NCBI RefSeq assembly: GCF_004087835.1
Contig: NZ_CP035122.1
Coordinates: forward strand, 1-58,328
DNA: 58,328 bases
DNA from: Halorussus pelagicus
GTDB taxonomy: Archaea > Halobacteriota > Halobacteria > Halobacteriales > Haladaptataceae
Direction: 5' to 3'
The notes below the pieces were generated by a model that saw only the letters and a program-made list of their open reading frames with translations, did not search any database and was not told the origin of the DNA. Each line of letters begins with the position of its first letter. The stretch's first letter is position 1. This document shows, piece after piece, positions 33,246 through 42,214 of the stretch. The translations under genes were made by a program, and so were the position numbers.

Positions 33246-33479
33246 ATGCCAGCCATCGGTATTGGAACTCCTATATTTTTGATTGTACAAGGATTAATAT
33301 CTATTTTTATTTATATTGAATCAAAGAAATATGGCTCACACTCTCCGTTAATTGTAGCTTCTTCTATATTTATAATATCTATTGTAGTTGCATTTTACTT
33401 TAGAATTATAATTAAACTAGTAGCTTTTGAGATTATTATCATATTTATATATGTATTCAAGAATAGTATTGTTCGATAA
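33246..33479 (+). CDS. Small AT-rich membrane protein
   Basis: 77 residues, very hydrophobic, with about two to three membrane helices (IFLIVQGLISIFIYIES, PLIVASSIFIISIVVAFYF, IIKLVAFEIIIIFIYVF). Base composition is far AT-richer than the plasmid average and isoleucine use is extreme, which suggests foreign origin. It lies upstream of the Tat-protein/toroid pair in the same direction. Function unknown. Confidence 0.5.
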   Translation: MPAIGIGTPIFLIVQGLISIFIYIESKKYGSHSPLIVASSIFIISIVVAFYFRIIIKLVAFEIIIIFIYVFKNSIVR

Positions 33480-33655
33480 TATTGTGGTTATGAGGGGTGG
33501 ATAAAATGGACCGGCCTTCAAATTACAGGAGCTTCAACGATATTACCTGCATTTATTATATTTTTAATAGATCAAGTATACTCTATATTCGTTAATTCTA
33601 GTATAAATAATACGGATTAGAAAAGATTAAGTAGTTAGTATAACAAGGACTTGTC

Positions 33656-34426
33656 ATGGAGAATAAATCCTCCAAAGTGGTTACCGATGATGAATCAAGC
33701 TCAAACAACCAGCAATCTAAACGCCGAAAGTTCCTTAGTGGAGTGGGTGCGACGGGATTGACTCTGCTTCTTCCCGGTGCTGCTAGTGCATCTCGTAACA
33801 ATTCTCAAGGAAAATCTAGTGGCAAGAGAAATGAATCCTCAAAAGATAATGATGGAACGGTGGAAGTTTCCCATAATGGCGAAACTATTGAAATAGATAC
33901 TGACAAGGAGGCTGCTGCTGTCGGTCGCAAAGCCCCGGAGCAGGTGGAAATGCGTGACAAAGGTCAGATTCGAACACTAGCGGAAAAATCTGACAGTACG
34001 CGTGGGGAGATCGAACAAGACGGAGGAACGTATAACATGGCATTGTCAAGTGACATGAGCGGTTCTTACTCCAGTGGAGTAACTGCAAAATACCGTGGCT
34101 CAGGTTCGACGCTATGTGTAGGAAGTTACACTGAAGGAAGAGAAGCAAAGAACCCTCCGACCACCCCAAAAGTAACTATTAAATCTTCGTTTTCAATCGG
34201 TGGTGTGTCTCCAAGTATTGACGTGAGCGGCGGAAGATTCGGGTTCGTCTCGGACACAAAACTGCAATACACTAATACGTTCGACGGATTCAAAGCTGAA
34301 CACTCTTACAAGGGTGTCGAAGCAAGTGACGCGTTCGCTCTGTATAACGCAACGCAATCAGACTCAATGACGTTAGTTGTTGATACTACTGCACACACTA
34401 TCACTGAACAGCTCACGATTTCGTAG
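33656..34426 (+). CDS. Tat-exported protein paired with an alpha/alpha-toroid protein
   Basis: 256 residues. A Tat signal (SKRRKFLSGVGATGLTLLLP then GAASAS) is followed by a Ser/Lys/Asn-rich linker and a beta-rich C-terminal domain (about 120-256). One cysteine lies in STLCVGSY. I know no family. It is AT-rich, preceded by AT-rich promoter-like sequence, and sits 35 bp before the toroid gene, so the two are probably cotranscribed. The exported partner could be a substrate, toxin or surface protein. Confidence 0.75.
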   Translation: MENKSSKVVTDDESSSNNQQSKRRKFLSGVGATGLTLLLPGAASASRNNSQGKSSGKRNESSKDNDGTVEVSHNGETIEIDTDKEAAAVGRKAPEQVEMRDKGQIRTLAEKSDSTRGEIEQDGGTYNMALSSDMSGSYSSGVTAKYRGSGSTLCVGSYTEGREAKNPPTTPKVTIKSSFSIGGVSPSIDVSGGRFGFVSDTKLQYTNTFDGFKAEHSYKGVEASDAFALYNATQSDSMTLVVDTTAHTITEQLTIS

Positions 34427-34461
34427 AAACAAGACGAATACGGCCTGCATTTCCTAAATCA

Positions 34462-36135
34462 ATGTACTCTTTTGATACATCGAAATTCCAGAAAGAGGTA
34501 GAAGCAATTCACTCAACAAGAAAAGAACACGGCTGGCATAGTGACTTCCAAACTCACAGACCAGATTTGTACTCTACGTATCATTTCTTGTTAGTGTCTC
34601 AGAACCTGGGTACTATTATACCATCTGAAAAGTTGACTGAAGAAGTAGCTTCTGCCCTAAAAAAAGATTTCCAAAAATGTAGATACCAAACACTATCTTC
34701 ACAAAAAGAAGTAGCTCTCCGTGATTACTATAATGCAATAAATATTCTAGACATGAAAAAAGATGGAGTATCAGGAATTAACAACATACAAAACAAAATT
34801 AATAAGTTTTCTACTTCAAATGGCTTATACCAATTTAAAGTATCTCGTGAAGGGTCATCTAGAGACGGTGAAGGAAGTTTAATTGCAACATATTACGCGG
34901 CAAGCATATCATCGAAATTAAATGATGTCTCCGTTGCAGATTGTACGAGAAGGCGGCTTGAAGAAATATGGCAAAATCAATCTCTTGAAGTTGAAAGTCT
35001 GGGTCGAGCGGCTCTTGTTGTAGCCATACTTCATGAAGTCGGATATAGCGTTTCTGATCTGAATCAATATACAAATTGGAAAGAGATGGTGAATAAACGG
35101 ATAAATGCCGTACTGAAGGTTAAGCCTCACCTTCCGGCACCGATTCTTGAACATCTAAATTTAATATTAGAGCACACAACTTTACAACCAAGCGATTTGG
35201 CGATTGATCTCCAAGAGAAATTGGAAAATGCGCAACTGTCTGATGGAGGAATGAATTTTATGGAAAATGCAGACTACTCGGATCCTCATGGGACTTCCGT
35301 TTTTTCATCTCTGTCATCGAAGATAGATGCGGATATTGATACTGACTCTCTCCGATCATTTGTTCAGGAGCACAGAATGACTTCTGGTGGTTATTTACCG
35401 ACTATCATTTCATACCCGCATTTTGAGTCAACTTACTACGCTATTGATCTACTGGCTTTACTAGAAAAATCTTATCATCCTGCGAAAATACCCGATAGAA
35501 TTATGGCAAATATTGAAGAAATAGTCGGGGGATTCGAATCTCTTTACAAACTACTCACAATTCTTTCTGAAGAAGTCAATATTTTATCTACTTCAGACCT
35601 AAGAGAAAACATCAGAGAATATATAATTTCAGGAAATATTGAGTTACCAGAGTTATATTATTCTTTGAAGCTAGCCAATAAATATGACTATGCCATTAAT
35701 AGTGATGAAAAAGAGGCTATTTTAGACTTTATCTGCAAAATGCATAACGAAAGTGGCGGTTACGGAAACAAACCCACCCAAAGGTCTACATTCTTTGCTG
35801 TTGCTAGCTTAGATATTATAAATAAAAATAATAAAATTGAATCAAGCGTAGTACCTTGGATAAGACAGTCACGAATCAATTCGTCGGGTTATGCATATCT
35901 TGAAAGCAACTCTCTCGTATCGGAGCCAAATCTATTAAGCACATATTACTCTATAGCAATTCTTAACATAATTGAATATAATTGGAAAATGAAAGAAGAT
36001 CTGAAGAAGTTTATTTTAGATTGCCGTCTTGATGACGGAGGTTTTCAGACGGAACCTATTGAATCAGTCCCCGAAAACAGGACGTTAAAAGCTACATACT
36101 TCGGCATTAAATCTTTACAAAAAATACTTAAATAG
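34462..36135 (+). CDS. Alpha/alpha-toroid repeat protein (prenyltransferase/terpene-cyclase-like fold)
   Basis: 557 residues made of repeated helical hairpins with STYY/STFF motifs (DLYSTYHFLL, FESTYYAIDLLALL, RSTFFAVASLDII, LLSTYYSIAILNII, LKATYFGIKSL) and glycine turns (DGGMNF, SGGYLP, SGGYGN, DGGFQT). That is the pattern of the prenyltransferase/squalene-cyclase repeat fold. There is no signal peptide. No clear zinc-binding or DxDD catalytic signature is evident, so enzymatic activity is uncertain. It is strongly AT-rich compared with neighbours, indicating transfer. The partner is the exported protein just upstream. Confidence 0.7.
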   Translation: MYSFDTSKFQKEVEAIHSTRKEHGWHSDFQTHRPDLYSTYHFLLVSQNLGTIIPSEKLTEEVASALKKDFQKCRYQTLSSQKEVALRDYYNAINILDMKKDGVSGINNIQNKINKFSTSNGLYQFKVSREGSSRDGEGSLIATYYAASISSKLNDVSVADCTRRRLEEIWQNQSLEVESLGRAALVVAILHEVGYSVSDLNQYTNWKEMVNKRINAVLKVKPHLPAPILEHLNLILEHTTLQPSDLAIDLQEKLENAQLSDGGMNFMENADYSDPHGTSVFSSLSSKIDADIDTDSLRSFVQEHRMTSGGYLPTIISYPHFESTYYAIDLLALLEKSYHPAKIPDRIMANIEEIVGGFESLYKLLTILSEEVNILSTSDLRENIREYIISGNIELPELYYSLKLANKYDYAINSDEKEAILDFICKMHNESGGYGNKPTQRSTFFAVASLDIINKNNKIESSVVPWIRQSRINSSGYAYLESNSLVSEPNLLSTYYSIAILNIIEYNWKMKEDLKKFILDCRLDDGGFQTEPIESVPENRTLKATYFGIKSLQKILK

Positions 36136-36217
36136 AATTAAAACCTTAGATAGTTGCGTGTTCTCCTGAGATGAGTGAGAAATCCTCTGAACGACTCTCA
36201 AAGGGTTCCAGCTGGAA

Positions 36218-36732
36218 GGCACTGTCTAGTTGAGGCAGTTTGAGGAACGAGCAGGTCGTGGAGTTTCTTGGCTAAAGATGCTCGCAGACCTGCTCAAACA
36301 GAACTTAGAGACGGATTTAGAAGAAGCTTGGGAGGATGAGCGGACGGCGACGCCCGTCAGGGCGTTCGCTGTCCGCCTCCACGAAACAGGCTGTTCGCTT
36401 CGAGAAACAACAGCAATTTTGTCGGTTTCTGCATCGACTCGCCGAGAAACATGATTTCTCGGACGCAACGTTTCTCGTCGATGGCTACGGCTATCTGACT
36501 GCCCTCTTTCGAATCGGATTGAGCGGTCACCTCGACTACACTGATCAAAACCTTATCGAAAAATGGTTTCACACACTCAAAACCGGATCGACCGCTTCCA
36601 CAACTCATGGGTGGGCAGTCGGGCGAGCGTCCACGAGTGAGTTGAACAATTCTTGCATTACTACAACCGTTAGCGGCCGCATCAAGCACTCGATGGAAAA
36701 ACGCCGGTCAAGGAGGTAAACTAGACAGTGCC
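36218..36732 (+). mobile_element. IS6-family-like element with internal deletion
   Basis: Terminal inverted repeats GGCACTGTCTAGTT (36218-36231) and AACTAGACAGTGCC (36719-36732) enclose a broken transposase. The element is 515 bp, shorter than intact haloarchaeal IS6-type elements. Confidence 0.75.
36278..36719 (+). pseudogene. IS6-type transposase remnant
   Basis: The first frame gives MLADLLKQNLETDLEEAW and FAVRLHETGCSLRETTAIL, the DNA-binding N-terminus. It then jumps to FLHRLAEKHDFSDATFLVDG, YTDQNLIEKWFHTLK and further frameshifted tail pieces. The segment between (first catalytic Asp region) is deleted, and several frameshifts follow. Inactive. Confidence 0.75.
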
Positions 36733-36740
36733 CGGCGGTC

Positions 36741-36968
36741 GGCACTGTCTAGTTGCGCAGTTCTCGAATAGACTGGCGATACAGCGCCTCTTTGGCCGGT
36801 ATCAAACGGTGCGATTCCTGCAGCTTTGTCGAGGTGTTGAGTAAGACCGGCGAATTCACGCCGCTCATCGCATCTCGACCCTATTACAGTTATCAGACAC
36901 TAATTCCACGCGCCTTCCGCGAGTTCATCGTACCACTGTCTGCCGGTTTCGCGTAACTAGACAGTACC
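36741..36968. mobile_element. 228-bp MITE-like relic with the same ends
   Basis: It begins GGCACTGTCTAGTT at 36741 and ends AACTAGACAGTACC at 36968, nearly the same inverted repeats as the preceding element, 8 bp away. The interior holds a short open frame (36753-36956) without recognisable domain. It looks like a deletion derivative mobilised in trans by a related transposase. Confidence 0.55.
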
Positions 36969-37083
36969 TAGAGTTCGATGGTCTCGACGACGAGGGAAAC
37001 GTCCGCAGGGACCTTCACGTCAAACTCAAACACGTCGGCCGCGGCGTGTTCAGAGTCATTGTCCTTGACGGTGAGCTTACTCC
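36968..37083 (-). pseudogene. C-terminal fragment of an unknown gene
   Basis: The minus-strand frame reads VKDNDSEHAAADVFEFDVKV then PADVSLVVETIEL and a TAG formed at the IS relic end. It has haloarchaeal acidic coding character with no start. The gene was probably cut by the insertion. The gap 37084-37201 holds another short coding-like piece (plus strand, ending at 37150) but nothing I can name. Confidence 0.4.
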
Positions 37084-37201
37084 TTTCGACTCTCGTCTCA
37101 AACAATCTCGTCACGCCGATTTCGGACCCGATCTAGAGGCCGCCGACTGATGGCCGGGTCTCACACACCCTGACGGCAAAGAACAGTTGGCTGCTCTCTT
37201 C

Positions 37202-37645
37202 TCATCCGGTCCGACAGTCGACGTCTATACTCCCGTGTGCGATTGACTCGCCGTCACGGATGAAGTGGACAGTGTAGTTTCCCGTCTCGCCTTGCGACAG
37301 TTCGGCCAGTTCGAGGTACACCTCTGTTTCATTCGCCGTTTTCTCGACAACGACCTCGCCATCTGCAGTTCGGCCCTCCACTCGATCGATTTGGTCGGGA
37401 TTCAGTTGAATCGACGATTGTACACAGACCGTAGACGTCGATCGGCGACAGCTTCCGTTTTCTCGTTGATTGCTAGTTGTGACACCGCCGGAGAACTGCT
37501 CGACGGCTTTTACTGAATCATCTGGGTCGGTCACACCGAATGGGCAATTTGGCCCATCATCGAAATATCCTGTACATCCAGCTCCGAGTACACCAACTAC
37601 GGCTCCGAGGAGGACTCGACGGTTCGGGGACGATAATTCGGTCAT
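37202..37645 (-). CDS. Tat-type lipoprotein of unknown function
   Basis: 147 residues. The N-terminus PNRRVLLGAVVGVLGAGCTG combines a twin arginine and a lipobox (GAGC), so a lipid-anchored exported protein is likely. The mature part has four more cysteines and a C-terminal beta-sandwich-like segment (VYLELAELSQGETGNYTVHF). I chose ATG 37645 (MTELSSPN); an upstream in-frame Met would spoil the signal. It stands alone between IS relics and an integrase remnant. Confidence 0.75.
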   Translation of the reverse strand: MTELSSPNRRVLLGAVVGVLGAGCTGYFDDGPNCPFGVTDPDDSVKAVEQFSGGVTTSNQRENGSCRRSTSTVCVQSSIQLNPDQIDRVEGRTADGEVVVEKTANETEVYLELAELSQGETGNYTVHFIRDGESIAHGSIDVDCRTG

Positions 37646-37733
37646 GAATAGTGTTTGTCTGTATCGGAACAACCTGTTTTCGGCTTACACCAATTAGAAG
37701 TCTAACTGTTATCATTAAATATTTCTACTTCGT

Positions 37734-38225
37734 TTATGCTCGAATCAGGTTCGCGTAGAACTTCTCGGTCGTCGAGAGTCGCCGATGCCGGAGCCGGAGA
37801 GAGACCCCTTTGAGTCGGCGCTCGTTCTCGACGAACTCGCGGTAGAACAGCGAGTGGCGAAGCAAGTGCGGCGAGACGTGTTCCGGGCCGACCTGTACGT
37901 TGTTCTCGGTGCGGTACGGTTCGACCTCGGCCTCGACGGCGAACTTCTGGACGACGTTCCGGAGCACGTCGGTCGTGAGCCTCGAGGAGGACCGGGAGGG
38001 GAACAGCGCGGTCGTGTCCTTCCAGCAGTCGCGCAGGTAATAGCGCAGGACTCGTGCAGTGCCGAGCGACGACTGGAGTTCGATTGGCGTGTCGCGGGCG
38101 TAGGTCTCGCCGCCCTTCTGAATCCCGGCGGGGACGAACACGTAGGGGTCGGCGTCATCGAGGTGGAGGTGGTCCACGTCGAGACCGACGACCTCGCTGA
38201 AAACGGCTGAGAGGATGCGTCTCAC
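37734..38225 (-). pseudogene. Truncated tyrosine recombinase (C-terminal catalytic part)
   Basis: 163 residues keeping the second half of an integrase: YARDTPIELQSSLGTARVLR, SPHLLRHSLFYREF (His-x-x-Arg) and RLRHRRLSTTEKFYANLIRA (His/Tyr). The core-binding domain and Arg I are missing, and the palindrome copy at 38226 begins exactly at its 5' edge. It is unlikely to be active as it stands. Confidence 0.65.
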
Positions 38226-38270
38226 GCTAACTAATCATTAGGTTTCCGGGCAGTGGTTCCATTGGGTAGC
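38226..38270. repeat. Dispersed palindrome, copy 2 (degenerate)
   Basis: GCTAACTAATC and CCATTGGGTAGC arms with several mismatches, immediately upstream of the truncated integrase. No gene is seen in 38226-38856; this stretch holds copies 2-4 and sequence homologous to 45.27-45.53 kb. Confidence 0.6.
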
Positions 38271-38350
38271 GGTATTGCTGGTGCAACCGGATTTTTCGCA
38301 CCTAGACGACCACGCGAATGCTCGAGCGGAAAGTCAAGATGCGGTCTGCG

Positions 38351-38394
38351 GCTAACCAATGACTACTCCCCAGTAGCGGGCGACATTAGTTAGT
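38351..38394. repeat. Dispersed palindrome, copy 3
   Basis: GCTAACCAATG arm, 22-nt centre (ACTACTCCCCAGTAGCGGGC part), CATTAGTTAG arm with one mismatch. Confidence 0.75.
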
Positions 38395-38583
38395 CGCCAT
38401 GTGGCGAGGCGCAACAGTTCCCCGTATCGCGGACCTCGCGGCGCGAAATTGCGCTTCGCCGGGACACGGAGCGCGCCAAGATCAAGGACCGCGGTATGCT
38501 TAGTCCGGGCGTCGTCGGGGACGTTGCCGACGACGTCAAGACCGAAGTCCACGAGCAGACCATCCAGCAGGCTCCGAGACCAC

Positions 38584-38627
38584 GCTAACCAATGCAAGAC
38601 AGATTCCGTCTAGCCATATTGGTTAGC
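38584..38627. repeat. Dispersed palindrome, copy 4
   Basis: GCTAACCAATG and CATATTGGTTAGC arms. The centre CAAGACAGATTCCGTCTAGC is nearly identical to copy 7 (45432-45475), and the sequence after it is also homologous to that after copy 7. Confidence 0.8.
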
Positions 38628-38856
38628 GCGGCATAACTGAGAACGGGAGCTACTCCGGCCCGAATGGGTGAGCACGAGCACAGGTGTTCCTCGCGCTTTG
38701 CCTTCGACTCGTCGTCTCCGTCACCAACTACAAACGCGGAGACAATCCGGGAAGCACAGTCATTACGGTATGAGATGGATTCTATGAGGCCCTCTTTCTA
38801 CGTAACTTAGAAGTATGAGGGCATTTCGAGTCGCTGATAAAAGCTAATCTCGCTGA

Positions 38857-39462
38857 TTACACTTTGACGGTCGATTTTCCATCTAACGAAGTCGGTAGCT
38901 CCACTGTATAAGCGACGATAGACCGGTCCGGTAGTGTAAACTCAAGCGTCACTATTTGGCCACTCTTGATCGGTGTCCCCTCTATTGCGTCCACATGGAA
39001 TACCAGTTCAAACCGATCACTCTCCTCGTTTAGGACCGGGAAGGAACTATCTTGGTCGTGGACTGACGCAACTTCGAATCGTTCGCTTTGCTTTATCGAG
39101 GACTTGGCAGAGCCGATATCCTCAACGGGCGCACTTACTAACGAGGTGGACACATTTACCCCATGCCACGTTACAGATACTCCCGAGAAGTCCACGGACT
39201 CACTACCTTTTGTAACGATTAGACGCACACGGTCTATGGAATTATTCGCTGATACATTCGCATACCCCCCCTGTATTGCCAATTCATCTTCAGGAAGGTT
39301 GTCCTTCCCGTGCAGCGTATCGGGTCTCAAGACACCGGTTGAAGTAAGTGCAAATCCAGCAATAATTCCAAGCATGGCTGTAGATACTACGAGACCGAAT
39401 GTAGCGCGTTTTCTTGCCTGCTCATCTTCTTTGATTTTCTCCGAAATATAGTTCCAGACCAT
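38857..39462 (-). CDS. Archaellin/pilin-like exported protein
   Basis: 201 residues. A short charged N-terminus (MVWNYISEKIKEDEQARKR) precedes one hydrophobic helix (FGLVVSTAMLGIIAGFALTS). A beta-rich ectodomain follows, with the archaellin-like stretch SIDRVRLIVTKGSESVDFSG and EFTLPDRSIVAYTVELP. It resembles archaellins in its strand pattern and in the membrane-adjacent TGVL, but the N-terminus is longer than a class III signal peptide. It may be a filament-like or membrane-anchored surface protein. Confidence 0.6.
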   Translation of the reverse strand: MVWNYISEKIKEDEQARKRATFGLVVSTAMLGIIAGFALTSTGVLRPDTLHGKDNLPEDELAIQGGYANVSANNSIDRVRLIVTKGSESVDFSGVSVTWHGVNVSTSLVSAPVEDIGSAKSSIKQSERFEVASVHDQDSSFPVLNEESDRFELVFHVDAIEGTPIKSGQIVTLEFTLPDRSIVAYTVELPTSLDGKSTVKV

Positions 39463-39633
39463 CTATTTCCACCGGAGTCGGGTCCTCCGTCTCATCTCCA
39501 AGCAAAAGCGTTGCATTGACTATATTTTAATCTAATGCATACGAAATATTTCACAATCGCCAGAACCCAGTAATGTATTATTATAAAAATAAAAGTAAGA
39601 TAGATTTATAATGTGGTGTGGTAATTTTCTTAT

Positions 39634-40896
39634 ATGGCAGATGATTGCCACGAGGCTAGTCGTCGAACAGTAATCAAACACCTCAGTGTCGCAGGTACAA
39701 CCCTTGCTGGATTGGGGAGCGTCAGTACGGCGAGTGCCAAATCCACCCAGTCTCAGAGTGTTCCCAAAGGGCTTGCAAAAAAAGCCGTTGAGCGGAAACG
39801 ACAACAACTATCGAAGAGAGATGAATTCAGCGACTGGGCTACCGCATCACTCTCCCAACCGGAAACGTTCTACACGCACACCCGAACTAACCCAGTTCCA
39901 AAATACGAGAAATCAGCATACGTCTTCCCGATTACCAAGAACGGAACCAACCTCGGGTATATAACGGCCTCTGCAAAGCGGTCTAACAACCCCATTCTCG
40001 AATACAGTCGCGCGACGCCACCCCAACAGCGAGTTAGCAATGCAAAACAGATCGCTCAAAAGAAAGGTCGAAAGCCAACCGGCCGACTGCTCTATCGGGG
40101 CGGCGTCTCCTACAACTACGAACTTGAAGGTCGAGAAGCCGTCCAGCTTGGCGGCCGCTACGTTAAGCCGCTTCCTGACTCAGCCCCCATATCGAACCTA
40201 AACTTTGACACCCCGTCAGCAAACTCTCGATGGGACCGGCTCACATCGGAGTCCAAGAGTAGCGGTACCGTTGAAACGCAAGATTCCGTCTCAACGTCCT
40301 CGCTCCCCGGTACGGTCGCTATCGATGGAATGCCTCGCTACGCCCAAGATTATGAGGCAGGAAAGAGTGACGTAAAGGGTAATAACTACTACCCCGACTA
40401 CCTCGGGAATGCTGACGACTACTGGGGCGACTACGATGGCTGTGCGCCATACGCAGGTGCAAATGTTATTGGTTACTACGAGGGCCTTGGTCAATACGAC
40501 TGGGACGCCAGAAACGAACTCATTGACCGGATGCACTACCGCATGGATACCGGCGACGACATTTACACAACCCTCAGTGAGATCGCTCCGGGAATCGAAG
40601 AATACTCCAACGGACAGCACAGCTACTCGGCGAACACGCAGTACGATTACTCTCCGCACGACTTGAAGCAATCCCTTTACGACTTCAAACCGGCACTGCT
40701 CACGATGGCAGATGGCGGCTCTCCCGAAGAAAGTGGCTATCCCGAATACGGACCACATACGGTCGCCGTTTCTGCTTACGAAGAGCGGTCCGATGGCCTC
40801 TACTGGGGCATCTATGACTCCTACGACTACAAACGTCACTGGATAGCGAACGGAAACTGGTCCGACGCAGACACGACCTTCGTTAGCAAAAACTAA
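39634..40896 (+). CDS. Tat-exported C39-like cysteine peptidase
   Basis: 420 residues. Tat signal SRRTVIKHLSVAGTTLAGLG with GVSTASA-type cleavage near residue 30. Residues 60-150 resemble a propeptide-like domain (YVFPITKNGTNLGYITASAK then PILEYS). The C-terminal papain-fold domain has GCAPYAGANVIGYYE (Cys 270), GPHTVAVSAYEE (His 375) and IYDSYDY (Asp 395) in C39-like order. No ABC transporter is attached, so it is a secreted peptidase rather than a bacteriocin exporter. It faces the archaellin-like gene divergently. Confidence 0.8.
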   Translation: MADDCHEASRRTVIKHLSVAGTTLAGLGSVSTASAKSTQSQSVPKGLAKKAVERKRQQLSKRDEFSDWATASLSQPETFYTHTRTNPVPKYEKSAYVFPITKNGTNLGYITASAKRSNNPILEYSRATPPQQRVSNAKQIAQKKGRKPTGRLLYRGGVSYNYELEGREAVQLGGRYVKPLPDSAPISNLNFDTPSANSRWDRLTSESKSSGTVETQDSVSTSSLPGTVAIDGMPRYAQDYEAGKSDVKGNNYYPDYLGNADDYWGDYDGCAPYAGANVIGYYEGLGQYDWDARNELIDRMHYRMDTGDDIYTTLSEIAPGIEEYSNGQHSYSANTQYDYSPHDLKQSLYDFKPALLTMADGGSPEESGYPEYGPHTVAVSAYEERSDGLYWGIYDSYDYKRHWIANGNWSDADTTFVSKN

Positions 40897-40929
40897 TCCG
40901 CTACCGTCTTCCACTATTTGTAAGCGTAG

Positions 40930-41256
40930 CTACCACGACAACCCCTCCGGTTCCACAGGAAGCCACTCGTCTTCCGCAGGACACCCGTCGTCGTGGCTGA
41001 ACCTGTCGTTCGTCGGCTTCCACCCACACGTACAGACCGTCTCTTCGGCGTGCCCGCGAAGCCCGCGAGCGAGCGTGTTCGTCTTCGACTGCACCGCCTC
41101 GGCGAGCGTATCGACGCCGACGCCGGGATTCTGCAAGTCGTCGGCCCCACGCCTCGCGTTCGGCTCTTCGACAGTCACGACCGGGAGCGGCCGCGAGACG
41201 ACCGCCGACCGACCGTCTGTTTTGACCACTCGCGTCGGAGAATCTGGTTCGCTCAC
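40930..41256 (-). CDS. Small zinc-binding protein
   Basis: 108 residues. The C-terminal part has CTCGWKPTNDRFSHDDGCP, a Cys-x-Cys...His-x4-Cys pattern likely to bind zinc. The N-terminal part is basic and Val/Ala-rich (TLAEAVQSKTNTLARGLRGH). Convergent with the C39-like peptidase gene (stops 33 bp apart). Codon use is typical of the plasmid. Function unknown. Confidence 0.55.
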   Translation of the reverse strand: MSEPDSPTRVVKTDGRSAVVSRPLPVVTVEEPNARRGADDLQNPGVGVDTLAEAVQSKTNTLARGLRGHAEETVCTCGWKPTNDRFSHDDGCPAEDEWLPVEPEGLSW

Positions 41257-41419
41257 TCCGTCTCTACCTCCGTTGAATCGCTATCCGGCACTACGTCGTG
41301 GACTACGAGGTCGTCGCGGCTCACGGTTCCTCCTTGATATGGAACTCGTGGGGAAACTCGCCACCCCCGGCCGCGCCGATGGACCAATACCCAAGGTCTC
41401 GAAGCGCCGAACTGACGCC

Positions 41420-41904
41420 CGACTGCCCGGCGAAGAGGACGCGCTCGAACGCGGCGGCGCGGTCGCGCACTCCACGACCGACCTTCTCCCGCTCCAACGC
41501 CTTGCGCGCTATGACGACGAAATGCTTGCGAGCGTCACCAACCGCAAACCGACGAGCTTGCCGCGAAAGCGTGGCGAGAACGCGACAATCCCGACCGGTA
41601 TCAACTCTGGACGACCGGCAGCAGCGGGTGGCGCGTCTACATGAAGTCCTTGGACCTCGCCGATTGGATTCGCGCCAACGAAGAAGGTGTCTCGAAAAAC
41701 TACGCCCAAGAACTCGCCCGGCGCACCCTCGACGCCATGCGTGAACTGAGCAAACACCGGCTGATTACCACCCAGAAGAAACGTACCGCGGACGGTCTCA
41801 GCTACAAGGAGAACGTCGTCGTGTTAACCGACGACGCCGACCTCCCTGGCGAACCGTCGCTCGGTGAGAGTGACGCTCCGGCCACAGACGAGGTGGCCGG
41901 ATAA
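41420..41904 (+). pseudogene. Decayed copy of the coiled-coil plasmid protein
   Basis: From 41420 the frame matches the gene at 57562 from ARLPGEEDAL onwards (LLPLQRLARYDDEMLAS then VTNRKP). Near 41550 one C is missing and the reading shifts to the frame ending at 41904 (SSGWRVYMKSLDLADWI, KNYAQELARRTLDAMREL). The N-terminal coiled coil is absent. An ATG at 41641 could express the last 87 residues. The downstream non-coding homology with 189-420 shows that the duplicated segment extends past the gene. Confidence 0.75.
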
Positions 41905-42214
41905 CGGAGTGGCCGGACCAACGTAGCCCCCGAGAGGGACGGATCTCTCGCCCAAACTAACCCGGTTGACCCCGAACTGGATCCGCGACGACGTGTAGAC
42001 CACCCCCAACGGTGGGTCCTCGTGGCGGTGACACCCCCACGGCTACCTGTCGGTCTACCACTTCCAGCGACATCCAGCGACAAACATAGAGAGGGGAGGC
42101 TAGGAGAAAGACCGCCAACAGCGTCTGTGGCCGGAGCGAATATCAATTGGAGTTTGGTGATCACAGTACACTCAACGAACCACCGGAACGGTACTGAGTG
42201 GACGTAACTGGCAG

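Noticed and set aside
36753-36956. 67-codon ORF inside the 228-bp relic
   Set aside because: No domain; enclosed by inverted repeats of a MITE-like element; likely chance or a decayed piece.
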